This document shows positions 44,639 to 55,799 of a stretch of 64,000 nucleotides of DNA, one piece after another. Position numbers and translations under genes: made by a program. The DNA lies in assembly GCA_964019695.1 (NCBI GenBank), contig OZ026525.1, positions 62,404,253 to 62,468,252 on the forward strand, written 5' to 3'. Under the pieces are notes generated by a model. The model was not told the origin of the DNA. It was given only the letters and a program-made list of their open reading frames with translations, and made no database searches. Positions within the stretch are counted from its first letter, which is position 1; the number at the start of each line of letters is the position of its first letter. Origin of the DNA: Loripinus fragilis (lineage: Eukaryota > Mollusca > Bivalvia > Lucinida > Lucinidae).

Positions 44639-45083
44639 TAAGGTGGACTTTTCAGGAACTGTAAATGCATTTATTCATAAGCTTTTGTAAATGAGCAAAT
44701 TTATACTGTTGACAATTTAACCAGCTTTTGGCGAATGGGCTTTTTGATTCTAATCATTTGGATGAATCCAATTTCATTTTTAGGGCAACAGCCGCGCACG
44801 GTTTATCACGGTAGAGACAAGGATGTTCCCGACGCCGTCCTGGTGGAGACACAGTTGCTCCCGGCGTCGTCCCGGTTTACCACGGTATTTGACAGCCTTC
44901 CCAGTGAGTCCTGGTTGTTTTAAACATTTTAAAACAACCGGGGACACGAGCCGGTTAAACACGGTTCATCCCAGATCTCCAAGGTTGTTCACGGAGCCGC
45001 CACGATTGTGACACGGTTCATCCCGGATCATCAAACTAGGATGAACCGGCACCTTAAACCGGGACAGTGAGCACGGGGCTTTA

Positions 45084-46019
45084 GTAAATGTTTTTTTACT
45101 GACCATTGTTTTGTGGATCGTTTTTGATATTTATGTTTCGTGTTTGTTATGCTTCTTTTCTGTTCATTGCAGCCTTGTGGTCACCTGCTCGGAAAGGGTT
45201 GAACTCTTGCACAGGTTGGCATCAGCGGAACAACCGTGAACTCGCGTTAACGTAAATTTGTTCCTTCGAAACATCCGGGACCTTTCCCGGTAGTGACATC
45301 GTCACGGAAAATACAAACAAAGGTAGGTAATCTCGCTTGTTTTGATTTTTTGTAAAAGAATGAGTTGCCTATGTAAAAATCCGGCAATGCTATTCCATGT
45401 AGATATGAATAACCTTGCTAAACAGGCCAAATGCGATGTTGATTGAGATGAGAACCGTTACCAAATCGAACCCAGAATAGGATTTCCTCAATTTTATGTC
45501 AAAACGAAGAAAGTATGCAGATGTTTTGCCAATTTAAGCTCAGAACAAGAGCATTTTACGCATGGCATGTACATAACAGCCCTTATTCGTACTTCGGACG
45601 TAAATAAATCGAATCGATCATGTTCTATGAAAGCATAAATGCCAAAGTTTTCAGGCGCAGTATCGCCTTCGCCATCGCGGTAATTGTAACGTCACGCTCT
45701 AGTTCCTTTGAGTATGCCATGTCAGTGCATGCAGCCGTGGAGAGAATTGTGTGTAATATTGTAGTATCTACTGAAACACCCTAAACCGCCACCAATCCAT
45801 CTCAAACGCTGCTCCCCGTGTACAAACTAGCACACTTACCCCTGCCCCTCTCCTAGTCCTCGCCTCCAAGACCCCACAACCTTAGCTCAGCCTTTTTACG
45901 CGGATGCGCTACAAATGTAAGTATAAGGTCTCGTGCACTGGCCAAAATATACTTGAAGTGTATATCATTTATCGACATGTATATATGTGTCACTTATCCC
46001 TTGTGCCACGACTCAGCTT
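45084..46019 (-). other. Intron sequence, nothing recognised
   Basis: Lies in the intron 40847-46238. No repeat or coding signal recognised. Confidence 0.4.
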
Positions 46020-46160
46020 AGCTTTGGCATTGCGAATCACTACGGTACTACTGCAATTCACACCGATATCTCTACGGTGCTACTACAAATCATGCCGATG
46101 CATCACGATTTGTAAATTAGGGTTAATCGTATCTCTACCGTGGTTAAAATCGTAAAAACA
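46020..46160. repeat. Fragment of the CGAT-rich element family
   Basis: ACTACGGTACTACTGCAATT, ATCTCTACGGTGCTACTAC and CATCACGATTTGTAAAT share words with 41857-43022 but no terminal repeat is preserved. Confidence 0.5.
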
Positions 46161-46238
46161 ATTAATGGAAAGGCTTAAACGAACGACCAGTTTCACGGGT
46201 TGGCCGATAATGGCTCGTTATGTACCGTAAATACTCAC

Positions 46239-46370
46239 CTGTATGTGTAAAAATAACACCGTTGCTTTGACAGTCCGAGTAATCTCCGCATGGATTGTTG
46301 TTAGTGCAGTAGAGACTTTCATCAATACACCGACCGTTACTACATTCATACTCCGATGAATCGCATGCAC
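46239..46370 (-). CDS. LDL-receptor class A domain exon of the CUB-LDLa receptor
   Basis: On the minus strand the acceptor GTGTTTGACAG and donor GTGAGT bound a 132-bp exon, phase 1 at both ends. The peptide runs ACDSSEYECSNGRCIDESL then YCTNNNPCGDYSDCQSNG and VIFTHT. It has the six cysteines of a complete LDLa module in order, with the IDESLYC and CGDYSDC segments corresponding to the calcium-binding, disulfide-rich core (the usual D-x-SDE ending is D-YSD-C here). Such modules bind ligands outside the cell. The last base joins the transmembrane exon to give THTVWVILVAV, and the first two bases join the CUB exon to give SYHTGACDSS, both in frame. One symmetric domain per exon is typical of extracellular modules. 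Confidence 0.88.
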
Positions 46371-47859
46371 CTGTCAAACACAAAGACAAATATAGTACAT
46401 TTGCGCTCAAGTTTTATTTATGTTACAATGTTTACTTCAAACATCTCACAATGCACAACATGCAAATGAATGTTGGTGCAATAAAGAAGTTATTGAATGG
46501 TTTATGCGTCTATACGGGCGATAATCCACTCGCTAAAGCTCGTATACAGACGTACAAACCATAAAATAACTAACATATGTACAATAAAGGTACAATAGCA
46601 CTTCTATCCAACATAAATGATAATTAAAAACATTATGAACATCAACTGGATTATTGGTGACACAAAACGAGATAAAAAAGATATGAGGACTGTTTTAATA
46701 GCACCGAAAACTCTAGACCTTTACAAAGTTTGAACAAAATACAACTAATTGCCTTTCCTTCGGTGGAATAATACTCTTTACTTTTTATACTATCAATAGT
46801 TCATAATAATTGACCATTTAAACGAATCAAATGTGTATTCGAGGAAAAAAATAAACCTTAATTAGCAGATATGTATGGTATTTTTGGAACAAAACAGAGC
46901 AGTATTGCGGGGACTGTCATTACATTTGTTGGTACAGACGTGCGTCCGGAATGGTCCCCTTTATCATACCAGCAGATCTATTAATAAGTTTTATTTTTGT
47001 CATCATAATAGTGAGGCACCCCCTTTTCTAAATTAAAATATATGTATGACCCTTTTTCTATGGCACTACGGATCCTAAATGCGTGGTAAGTACAACCCCC
47101 AACCCACAGTTAAAACGGGTTTACTAAGCTATATGGCCTATCTATACTTAAGGACTTTGAAAACGCATCGCCCAGATTAAATCCTTTATTTCACAAACCC
47201 TGAGAATGTCAGCGAGATAATTGTTTTTGCACATCATAGATTGACCACCTTGTAGTGTGTCCTAGAAAATTCATGGTTGTAATTTACTTTAAGGTATTGG
47301 AAAAGTATGCGTTTTAAGACAGGGGTGGTCGATTTTGAAAGACACAAATTCAGCTGCAAGTTAACACGCGTTAGTTTTGATTCCTAACTCAATAGATTTG
47401 CGTCCTTTGCTTCTTTCACGAATGCACATTCATCATTGAACGATTCAAAATGAATTGGCAGTTCGGTATGTTCAAAATTGAACCCCTTTAAAATTATCGA
47501 CATACCCCACCCACCCTGATTACTATAGTCTAGTAATAAAATTCAACGTCTTGGGCATTTCAAAGTTTCGATTTTTTTACGTCCGGTTTTATTGGAAAAG
47601 GCTAAGGGCATACACAAATGACAGATTATGCATAAATTGCGCTTGTATCACGTGCCGTTTGTATTGTGCAAGTGACGTTAACGTATTTTTTGAGACGTTC
47701 TCGATCACATGGCAGCAGATCTCCTGCCATGGTTTACATCAAAACGTCTTCCACACATGACTACTAGTGTATGTAGTCAATATCAGGAATTGAAGCGTGC
47801 ATAAAGGTTACTTATGGAGATGTTTCTAAAAGGGAGCTATAAACTAATGTTAGACGTTT
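46371..47859 (-). other. Intron sequence, nothing recognised
   Basis: Part of the intron 46371-51513. AT-rich with no recognised exon or shared repeat. Confidence 0.4.
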
Positions 47860-49189
47860 ACAAGGGCTGTTCAAATATGAATGCAAGTAGCTTCATAACT
47901 TTCTTCACATATATGCTACGACAAAATGCCATAACTTTCTGGAAAGAACTATTTGTCGCCTTTAAAATGGCACCAACCATAAAGCAACACTCTCTATATT
48001 TCTCGAGTTACAGACGCTTATATAAAGGCCATTCCTGTATACTGAAGTTTTTCTGAAGCAAATTGCAATACACGTTTTGGTACATGTGCGTATATAGTGT
48101 CATATCTTTGTCAGTTTGAGACAAAATGGCACGAAATTTTAGATGCAAGTTTAAGATACATTGGCAAAGTTGCTTGCAGGAAAAAGTTTATATAATCCTG
48201 TTTCGATCTTGAGTAAACAGGCACGTTTGTGACGTCATTGATTTTATGACTAACGTCATTTTGAGTTATCTACTAGTGATGAAATAATGAATATCGCTGT
48301 GTCATTTCCTTTGCTTTTTGTTTAAAACATGTTTAATATGTCATTAGGGAGTTTTCACAACGCTCCGTCGTCTATTTACAGAGTTATAACATTTTATATC
48401 ATTTTACAAGCATTTATCTGCTTCTTAATGATATGTTTACATCAATTAAAAGATGTTAAAAATGTCTAGTCCTCAAGACCAGGTGAGTATTTTTTTGGTA
48501 AATAATGCCTATTTTGGTAAGACTTAAAGTTAACTATCAAATTTAGATGAAAGCCGCAATGTTATGACAACAAAATTAAGTATAAGTTCTATAACCCCTT
48601 CACTTAAGGCAGTTTTGACTTAGTAAAAATGCTTTTCAGCGTTTGAAAATTATCAACTATCCTTCAATGATTTGTAGCAACAACTCAGTATGAGCGATCA
48701 ACATATTGTCTTTGAGTTAAAACTAGTTTAAATGCTGCTTCGTGCCTTTTGTTAGAGATAAGCGTGACTGAAAAGTGAAAGGTGGTGTTTTGTTTACCAT
48801 TAAATTTGCAAACATAAGGAGACGTTAGTGAAATCGATTCGGTGTAATTTAACAAAAACATGTCGGATTTTCGCAGCTTTCACAGAATCATAAGATAAGT
48901 GAATTAGGATACTTCCTTAAAAATTTCAAGAAATTTCACCTATTCATCAAAGAATTATACGCTCTTCTATATCACTGGTATATGTTCGAAGCATTGAGTT
49001 TGCTAGTATACTAAGGTGACCCTCATTCAAAGGGATATAACTCGATAAGTATAGTGTATTTTTCTATAAGTCTGGTGCCAGTTTAAAGGTGACATATAGC
49101 CCTTTATAGAAACATATACCATATTGTCGTAGCATATATGTGACGAAAGTTATGAAGCTACTTGCATTCATATTTGAACAGTCCTCGTA
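47860..49189 (+). mobile_element. ACGAGGGCTGTTC element, full copy with TIRs
   Basis: The left end (AAGGGCTGTTCAAATATGAA...) and right end (...TTCATATTTGAACAGTCCTCGTA) are inverted repeats of about 60 bp, including GCAAGTAGCTTCATAACTTT and ATATATGCTACGAC. Length 1330 bp and a TA at the intact right end suggest a mariner-type derivative. No transposase frame is present. A partial copy is at 28684-29408. Confidence 0.82.
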
Positions 49190-49567
49190 TTTTCGTAATA
49201 TTGAAGCTATCAATTACTTTTAATTAGAAAAAGTCTATCAATTCTTTTGGTGACATGGTATCATACACGTCACAGTTAAAACATAAAAATAATCAAAAAG
49301 CTTCATTTAACTGTGGAGAAAGGTGCTGGATGCTGTATGTACCCATGTGACGTCATCAGCAGCGTCGCGTGATAATGCAGTCAAATTAACGACTGATTCA
49401 TACCAATTCTGGGTTGCATATTAAAACCTGCGAGTAACTTTTCAATCGCATGTGCGGTTTTCAAGAAAAATGCAAAAATATGGTGATTCGTTTTCAAAGT
49501 CCTCTAGTATAAAATCTTGACAAATACAGCAACATTGGAAAAAGTGAATCTGAAATACAAGCTGTTT

Positions 49568-49735
49568 TTAACCCTTAAATTGCCAATCGCAACAAAATCG
49601 TCTGCTAAACTGTTTAAGAAGCCTCTATGGCAAACAGTGTGCACCCAGATCAGACTGCTCCTATATTTGCAGCAGACAACTTTATCAGACGACATTTTCA
49701 GATGCATTTTTTTTTCTTGGCGCTTTAAGGGTTAA
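49568..49735. mobile_element. TTAACCCTTAAA MITE, uninterrupted copy
   Basis: A 168-bp element from TTAACCCTTAAATTGCCAAT to GGCGCTTTAAGGGTTAA. Contains AAGCCTCTATGGCAAACAGT and half of the CAGACTGCTCC hairpin module. It is the reference for the interrupted copy at 24873-28627. Confidence 0.82.
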
Positions 49736-50173
49736 AAGATAATGCAAACCCAATAAAATTAAATTTAAAAAAAAATAGAAAATTGCAGGTGTTTTTATAC
49801 AGTTGAGAATTGAATGCTTTGGAAGGCATCCATTTTAGGCTGTGTGACGTTTCCTGTTATTCACTTAACTTTCTTTGCAATTTTATTGATCAGTCTGTGC
49901 ACAATAATTGATTGTTAACAAAAATGTACAATTTGCAATTATATTAGTTATTCTAAAATTAAATAATTTACTCAAAATGCCCACCTACTTTGACTTATAA
50001 GAAGTCAGATTTTTTCGGATTGCTATAACTTTCTTATTTTGTACATGAATTTAATTGTGTTTGTGGCAGATTGCATGATTTGATAAGGGCTTCCATTTCA
50101 TATTAACCCTCTTTCACTGTTGCTGCAAACTTTAAGCACGAGTTCCTGAACTACAGCGAACATCGTCATATAA
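49736..50173 (-). other. Intron sequence, nothing recognised
   Basis: AT-rich, no signal seen. Confidence 0.4.
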
Positions 50174-50415
50174 TTGAGCCGCGGCATGAGATTTCCAACA
50201 ATTTGACAGTTTGACAAGTGTAGACTCAGACGAGCCACTGCAGCCTCCTTTTAAGTTTAGAAACTCCAAATCGGGTTCAGTCAGTAGCTTAACATTCATA
50301 GAATATTCAAGCGACGAGCAAAGGCTCTGATTAGACTGCGCGTATGCGCAGGCTGATCTGAGCCTTTCCTGGTCGCACTTACCATATTGTTGGAAATCTC
50401 ATGCACTGGCTCATA
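50174..50415 (-). mobile_element. R240 MITE
   Basis: Complete copy from GAGCCGCGGCATGAGATTTC to AAATCTCATGCACTGGCTC, with the inner GACTGCGCGTATGCGCAGGC hairpin. Flanks ATAATT and ATATGG do not give a clean target duplication. Confidence 0.85.
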
Positions 50416-51045
50416 TGGTAAAATAGGATTTCACATGGCATGAACTGCATTGCTCAAAATATTTAAGGGAACACTTCATGTTTTGTCAGTGTTCACAATA
50501 CAAATGCACTCATAGTCCGACTCATGGCAAGAGTTAGATTAACAAGGCAAAAACATGTTTGTCCTGTGATAAGTATTTGGAAACCTGTCAAGGATGCTGT
50601 GCCTTGATGAAAATGAAGTAATCTGGTTCCAGAAATCGCCATGCTTTATGTAAAAATGGAATTTTGTTTAAAAATACCCATTTTTTCAAAACCAAATTAA
50701 AATACGATTTTTTCAATCAAACACCATCCTTTCTGTACATTCAATAGTCTTTTTAATGTTGCAGAAATCATTATTTTACGCTATTAAAAAATTCCAAATA
50801 CTACAGAGTTCCAGAAAATATCGTCATTTTCAAGAAAATTATAAATTTGACCCATGAACTTGAGCAGCGATTGTTTTGTCAAAAACTTTTTTTGATCAAA
50901 TACTGTGACTCGCTTTGCAAAGATAGCAAAAGAAATTGAGTTTCCACCTTATTGTCTAGTGAAATATATGGATTGTCTTTAGGACAGGGGTTATCATTAT
51001 CACCTATGGAAATTTATCAGGTGTTCTTTTAAAATTGTTTGAGTA
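50416..51045 (-). other. Intron sequence, nothing recognised
   Basis: AT-rich, no exon or repeat recognised. Confidence 0.4.
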
Positions 51046-51267
51046 CTGAAAATTCGGAAATTTTCGCGAGAATTTTATTTTCGCGAGTAGTGTTCAAGGC
51101 ATATTTGCCACGTAAAAAAATCGCGACTTCGATAAGATTTACCTTCATCAGATAAGGGCAAAGAGTTTTCACTATTTCGCGAGGGTTTTATTTTCGCGAA
51201 ACTCCGCATACGCGAAGTTTCGCGAATATAAAATCCTCGCAAAAATTTCCGAATTTACAGTAGTGTA
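51046..51267. mobile_element. TTCGGAAATTTTCGCGA MITE, copy 1
   Basis: A ~222-bp element with inverted ends TTCGGAAATTTTCGCGAGAA and TCGCAAAAATTTCCGAATTT, outer bases TACTG / CAGTA. The interior has repeated ATTTTCGCGAA and the palindrome TCGCGAAACT..GCG..AGTTTCGCGA. Confidence 0.85.
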
Positions 51268-51279
51268 TATCGACGAGAT

Positions 51280-51499
51280 ACTGTAAATCCGGAAATTTTC
51301 GCGAGAATTTAATTTTCGCGAATAGCGTTTAAAGACATATTTGTGACGCTAAAAATTCGCGACTAGGCCATGATTTACGCATATAAGTAAACGACAAAGT
51401 GATCTCGGCATTTCGCGAGGATTTTATTTTCACGAAACTTCGCATATGCGAAGTTTTGCGGAAATATAACCCTCGCGAAAATTTCCGAATTAACAGTAT
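51280..51499. mobile_element. TTCGGAAATTTTCGCGA MITE, copy 2 (tandem)
   Basis: Same length and order as copy 1, starting TACTGTAAATCCGGAAATTT and ending TTTCCGAATTAACAGTA. Twelve bases separate the two copies. It ends 14 bases before the donor side of the CUB exon. Confidence 0.85.
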
Positions 51500-51513
51500 G
51501 TGATGTTTCTTAC

Positions 51514-51648
51514 CAGTATGATAAGACGTTAATGTCATATCAAACTCTGCGTACTGTAATGTTGAATCCTTCGAGAAATATACAGTCAGATATTGTCCAC
51601 TGGTTGTGTACACATCTCCCTGGCCCTTGTAACCACACGATTTACCAC
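51514..51648 (-). CDS. CUB-domain C-terminal exon of the CUB-LDLa receptor
   Basis: On the minus strand the acceptor TGTTTACTTGTAG and donor GTAAGA bound a 135-bp exon, phase 1 at both ends. It encodes GKSCGYKGQGDVYTTSGQYL and then TVYFSKDSTLQYAEFDMTLTSYHT. The S-G-x-x-L-x-V-x-F-x-S/K-D pattern followed by an aromatic-rich final strand is the characteristic end of a CUB domain, an extracellular beta-sandwich used in ligand binding. The usual glycine of the terminal G-F motif is AEF here. The N-terminal half of the domain, with its first cysteine pair, must lie in an upstream exon above 51648 and was not found. It joins the LDLa exon in frame. Confidence 0.78.
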
Positions 51649-52323
51649 CTACAAGTAAACAAACATTGTCAAAATTCTCAATGCCCCCAGCGTCTCGTAA
51701 CATACGCATAGTTTAAGCCATCTGGGTAGCCAAGTGCAGTAAAACACAGCCCCTTTTCACATAATATGTAGCCCTTTTTTAAAATTATGTCTAATTGTTA
51801 CAATTGATAGAAGTATTCAAAATATTACACCTTGTCAAATCCTATTATGTTCATTTTCTGCGGGTATATATATTCCAATTGTAAAGTTATACAGCAAGTA
51901 GAGTCAAAGAAGTTTGCTGTAGTCAAATAATTTATGCCCCTGCCACTTAATGTTGTTTTTTTTAAATATATATGAGCTACCGGTATCATGGGGCAGATCT
52001 TAAAATGAGTAATTTTAAATGACTACGTTGACAAAACAGGAAACAAACTGCAAACGACTATTTTCAGATTTCTGAAAAAAGTATCAGACCATCATTAAAA
52101 CACATGTAACGTTTGATTTAAACAATATTTTATTCAAAGTACTTTTAACATATTATGAAATATACATACATACAATATTTCTAGGATTTGACGGTAAGCG
52201 TTAAGCTTATATGTTGTCATCTCCCTTTAGATATTTAGATGCACATTGTTGCTGAATGAATGAGAAGTGAACAAAATAAAGTTATAGTATAGTAATGGAC
52301 ATAAAAGAATTAGTAGGAATAGC
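51649..52323 (-). other. Intron sequence upstream of the CUB exon
   Basis: No exon for the N-terminal half of the CUB domain was recognised here. No repeats seen apart from the GA run that follows. Confidence 0.4.
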
Positions 52324-52348
52324 AGAGAGAGAGAGAGAGAGAGAGCGT
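52324..52348. repeat. (GA)n microsatellite
   Basis: About twelve uninterrupted GA dinucleotides. It may mark the vicinity of the LINE 3' end on the minus strand. Confidence 0.85.
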
Positions 52349-52457
52349 TGATCCGCTTTACAATGTACAATGTAGTTACATCTTTAAATCCTAGCATATA
52401 TACAAAGTAGTCTGACTCCTTTCTTTGCCAATTCATGTCTTATGACGTATATTATGA

Positions 52458-52730
52458 TTAAGAATTAAATCTTCCACACTTCGTTAAGAAGTCCTGTATT
52501 TTTAAGAATAATGTTTCATTCTCATGAACTGTGCCGTGTTCAGTGCCATATAAGAGATCCTTAAGGGAATATTCATGAAGATTATCGGGGAGATAACTTC
52601 TTGTAGCTGCATACGCGGGGCAAATGAAAAATAGGTGATAAGCACTTTCAAAACCTCCACAGTGCTGACAAGAACGGCTTTCGACTATATTTTTGCGATA
52701 CAAGTCTGCATGTAAAGCACTGCATTGCAT
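52458..52730 (-). pseudogene. LINE C-terminal segment with Cys/His motif
   Basis: Ninety residues: MQCSALHADLYRKNIVES then CQHCGGFESAYHLFFICPAY. The C-x2-C-x7-H-x4-C spacing is the usual end of CR1/jockey-like proteins. An upstream SFFPSTIKAWNSLPNEV motif in another frame near 52830-52870 links it to the RT frame, so a frameshift separates them. Stop at the 52458 side. Confidence 0.75.
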
Positions 52731-52900
52731 TCGTAGTCTGGCGTGTAGGATTTGACCTAAGCGCGATCCTGCATGAAAGTAATATGGGGATTGAAGCTTG
52801 TTTCTATTTAAATAGTTTTTAAATGCTGATCTCCCTTACCTCATTTGGAAGGCTGTTCCATGCTTTGATGGTAGATGGAAAGAAAGAGTCTGAGAACAAG

Positions 52901-54580
52901 TTAGAATTTGATCTGAAGCCCTGAATATGATCTGCATTCCTGAGAGCATAGTTGTTTGATTGGCCAACAATAGGGGGGGATAAGATCTGAAAGATAGGTT
53001 GGAGCTAGGCCATGCATAATTTTGTAGAAGGTGGTAAGTTTATGTTTATTTCTCCTAGTTTGTAGCGATTCCCAACCAAGTTCCATAAATAATCTCTCAA
53101 TGCTGCACAATTTTGTCGCTCCTGTAACAATTCGTGCAGTTTCCACATGGACAGCGTCTAGTAGCTTTTTTGACTCCAGAGAACAATTATCCCAAACAAC
53201 ATCGCTGTATTCTAAGAGAGGACGTATATATGCAAAGTACATTTTTTCCAAAGATTTTCTCAAAACCCTAAATTTGAGAGCTCTTAACAGGTTTAGCCTA
53301 GACCAGGATTTTTCTGAGATAGATTTGACATGTTCGTCCCAAGTTCCAGAATTAGAAAAAGTTAGACCAAGGTGCTTATGGTAAGAAGTGTTCTTGATCA
53401 GTGTACCATTCATTAAGAGGGGAGGGTGGAATACAGGATTGCGCTTGCGCGAAATAATCATTGAGAGCGTTTTTAGGGGATTGAAAGTGACAAGCCAAGC
53501 AGCAGCCCAGTCAGAGATAGTTTGCAGATCAGTGTTAAGAAGATTGGCCGATTGAAGGGGACAGTCCACAATGATATACAAACTTGTATCATCAGCAAAC
53601 AAGCGGATAGAACATCCAATGTGTTTGACAATATCATTAATGTAAATGAGAAATAAAAGAGGGCCAAGAATCGATCCTTGTGGGACCCCAGCCAAAATGT
53701 AGACCCAGTCTGATGATTGACCATTAATAACAACACGTTGTCTACGCTTAGATAAATAGCTTGCAAACCAATTGACAATACGATTTGAGCACCCCATGCA
53801 ACGCAATTTGTAATGTAGTCCTTTGTGCCAGACTCTGTCGAAGGCCTTACTGATATCGCAAAATACTGCTCTTATTTCTTTGCCTTTGTCTACAGCTTCA
53901 CAAATTGTATGATATGTATGGAGTAATTGATTGGTGGTGGAATCGCCTTCCCTGAATCCAGACTGTAAGGGTGTTAAGAGTTGGTTTGTAACCATGTAAT
54001 TGTAGAGGTGTTTGTGCACGCAGCGTTCCATCGTTTTACCAACAATGCTCAGAAGTGATATAGGTCTGTAATTGCTAGGTTGTGATTTGTCTTCTTTTTT
54101 GTAAATTGGGGTGACGTTAGCGTCTTTCCATGACAAAGGGAAGTATCCTTGTTCAAGAGAGCGGTTGAAAATAATTGAATATGGGTGAGCAAGAATATGA
54201 CACCCTTCTTTCAGCAAACGAGGGCTAATTGAGTCGGGACCACATGCTTTGGTTATATCAAGATGTTGAAGGACATCGCTGACGTCTTGGGTTGTGATAG
54301 TTATGGACTCTAATGAATGATCCATATGTGGAATAGGAGGCAATTGTGTGTTTGTATCATCAACGACAGATTGTGATGCAAAGTATGTATTTAACATTTT
54401 AGCTTTTTCGAGATCGCTCTCTGCATAGGTGCTATTATGGTGAAGAGTTGGTATGCTAGTGGAAGTCTGTCCTATATTAAGGATTTGTTTTGATGTTTTC
54501 CAAAAAGTTTTTGAATTGCAATCGCTGGAAGATAAAAGTTTATCAAGATTGTCATGATAAGTTTGTTTTGATTTTCTCAA
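52901..54580 (-). pseudogene. LINE reverse transcriptase frame (559 aa)
   Basis: RT motifs in order: ACGPDSISPRLLKEG near residue 112, SNYRPISLLSIVGK near 169, LQSGFREGDSTTNQLL near 206, VFCDISKAFDRVWHKGL near 240, AGVPQGSILGPLLFL near 295, and LFADDTSLY (catalytic FADD) near 327. The thumb and CR1-like LEYSDVVWDNCS motifs follow. It ends prematurely in a frameshifted tail before the conserved C-terminus, and the join to the endonuclease upstream is also broken, so the copy is not autonomous. Confidence 0.85.
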
Positions 54581-54818
54581 CTCACTGATTACTTTGTTTC
54601 GTAGGTTTTTATATTTGTTCCAGTAATGGATATTATTTGTTTTCTTGTGCTGCCTAAATGCTAGTTTCCTTTTTCTTATAAGTCGTTTAATGTAGCACGT
54701 TATTCATGGAGGGTCGTTTGGTCTAACAGTGATTATTTTGTTTGGTATTGAGTTTTCGGCTGCTTTTGTGATTGCATCTGATATGTATTGTACATTTTTG
54801 TCTATGTTATTTTCATTT

Positions 54819-55565
54819 TCAATTTTTTTCGAGAATATTTGACTCTGATAGGTGTTTTTTATATTTTTCATAGTCAGCCATTTTAAAGTTCCATATTCGT
54901 CTTTTATATGTAGGTATGTATGCTTTTAAGAATTTGAGTATGACTATAGTTGGACAGTGATATCGGACCTGTTCAGGAATGAAGGAATCAGCAACCCCAC
55001 TGCAAAAAACGTTTGTATTGTTGCGAACCAGAATTATATCAATTATTGATGATGATGTCTCTGTGTAATGTGTGGGTTCCGTTATCAACTGAGTAAGATT
55101 GAATTCGTGAGTGAGTTCAGATATCTTATTTTGAGGTTTTGAAATGTCGAAATTAAAATCCCCCGTGATGATTATATCGATTGTATTTGTATTGCAGGCC
55201 CTGTCTATGCTTTCTTTAATCAGGTTGAAATAGTCTACGTTGCTGTTTGGTGGTCGATAAAATCCCCCCACTAAAATCTTTTTTGCCTTGATATTTATCT
55301 CGAGCCAGAGACCCTCAACTCCACGAATCTCTAAATCTGTGCGCCGTTTGCAAGAAAGTGTATCCCTAACATATGCAATCACTCCTCCACCTGGACGTTC
55401 CCATCTGTCTGTCCTAAATGGAGGAAGAAAGTTCTCAATATGTATGCTATCGTCGTTAATGGTGGGTTTCAGCCAACTTTCTGTAAAGATGAGTATGTCA
55501 TGTGCAATGGCTTCACCTCGTATAAGGTCTATTTTAGGAAGTAAACTTTGAACATGTAACGTTTC
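54819..55565 (-). pseudogene. LINE APE-type endonuclease fragment
   Basis: The methionine-initiated frame covers 54819-55382, but coding similarity continues upstream to about 55560 (LLPKIDLIRGE, ILIFTESWL, PPFRTDRWERPGGGV). Catalytic landmarks of the exonuclease-endonuclease-phosphatase fold are visible: the ESWL glutamate block, GGFYRPPNS, TGDFNFDIS, and SIIDIILV. The final S-D-H is replaced by V-RYHCP, so the catalytic histidine context is altered (SDH to RYH). It would nick target DNA in an intact element. The 5' end is truncated. Confidence 0.82.
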
Positions 55566-55799
55566 AAAAGGACCAGTCTATAACTCTGAAGGCATTGCGC
55601 TCACATGGTACATAATCCCTTCACACTTTTGTAGTATCAGAGTTCTTAACGAGTCTTTTTTGTTGTTGCTTTTTTGCAATTTTAACCTAAGACCTATCCC
55701 ATTTTAAGACCTGTTTCATGATACCATTTAATAAAAAGTGGCAGGGGACATAAATTTCTAAAAACGAACGGCACGTAAACGTATTTATCTTGAAATATG
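55566..55799. other. Unassigned, LINE flank
   Basis: No conserved element features. Short homology in TTTAAGACC-type words to 56040-56330 suggests a minor repeat. Confidence 0.35.

Larger units (their letters stand above)
43481..45083. mobile_element. CACGGTTCATCCCGG-rich element with TIRs, split by insertions
   Basis: Ends TTAAGCCCCATTCTCACTGT and ACAGTGAGCACGGGGCTTTA are inverted repeats. Both inner flanks (43500-43820 and 44780-45080) are built from short related words such as CACGGTTCATCCCGG, GTCCCGGTT and CCACGGT. The middle holds a SINE (43888-44038), an R240 copy (44397-44638) and unassigned sequence. A perfect hairpin TTTTAAACATTTTAAAAC lies near 44918. The single-element reading is an inference from matched ends and shared composition. 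Confidence 0.6.
52458..55565 (-). mobile_element. CR1/jockey-superfamily LINE with endonuclease and RT remains
   Basis: A ~3.1-kb copy in the order endonuclease (about 54819-55565), RT (52901-54580), and C-terminal cysteine/histidine segment (52458-52730). Frame breaks separate the three parts, at 54580-54819 and 52730-52901. The 5' end is truncated inside the endonuclease near the conserved LLPKIDLI motif. It differs clearly from the LINE at 1278-3122, so two LINE lineages have been active. It lies in the receptor gene's strand, upstream of the CUB exon. Confidence 0.85.
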
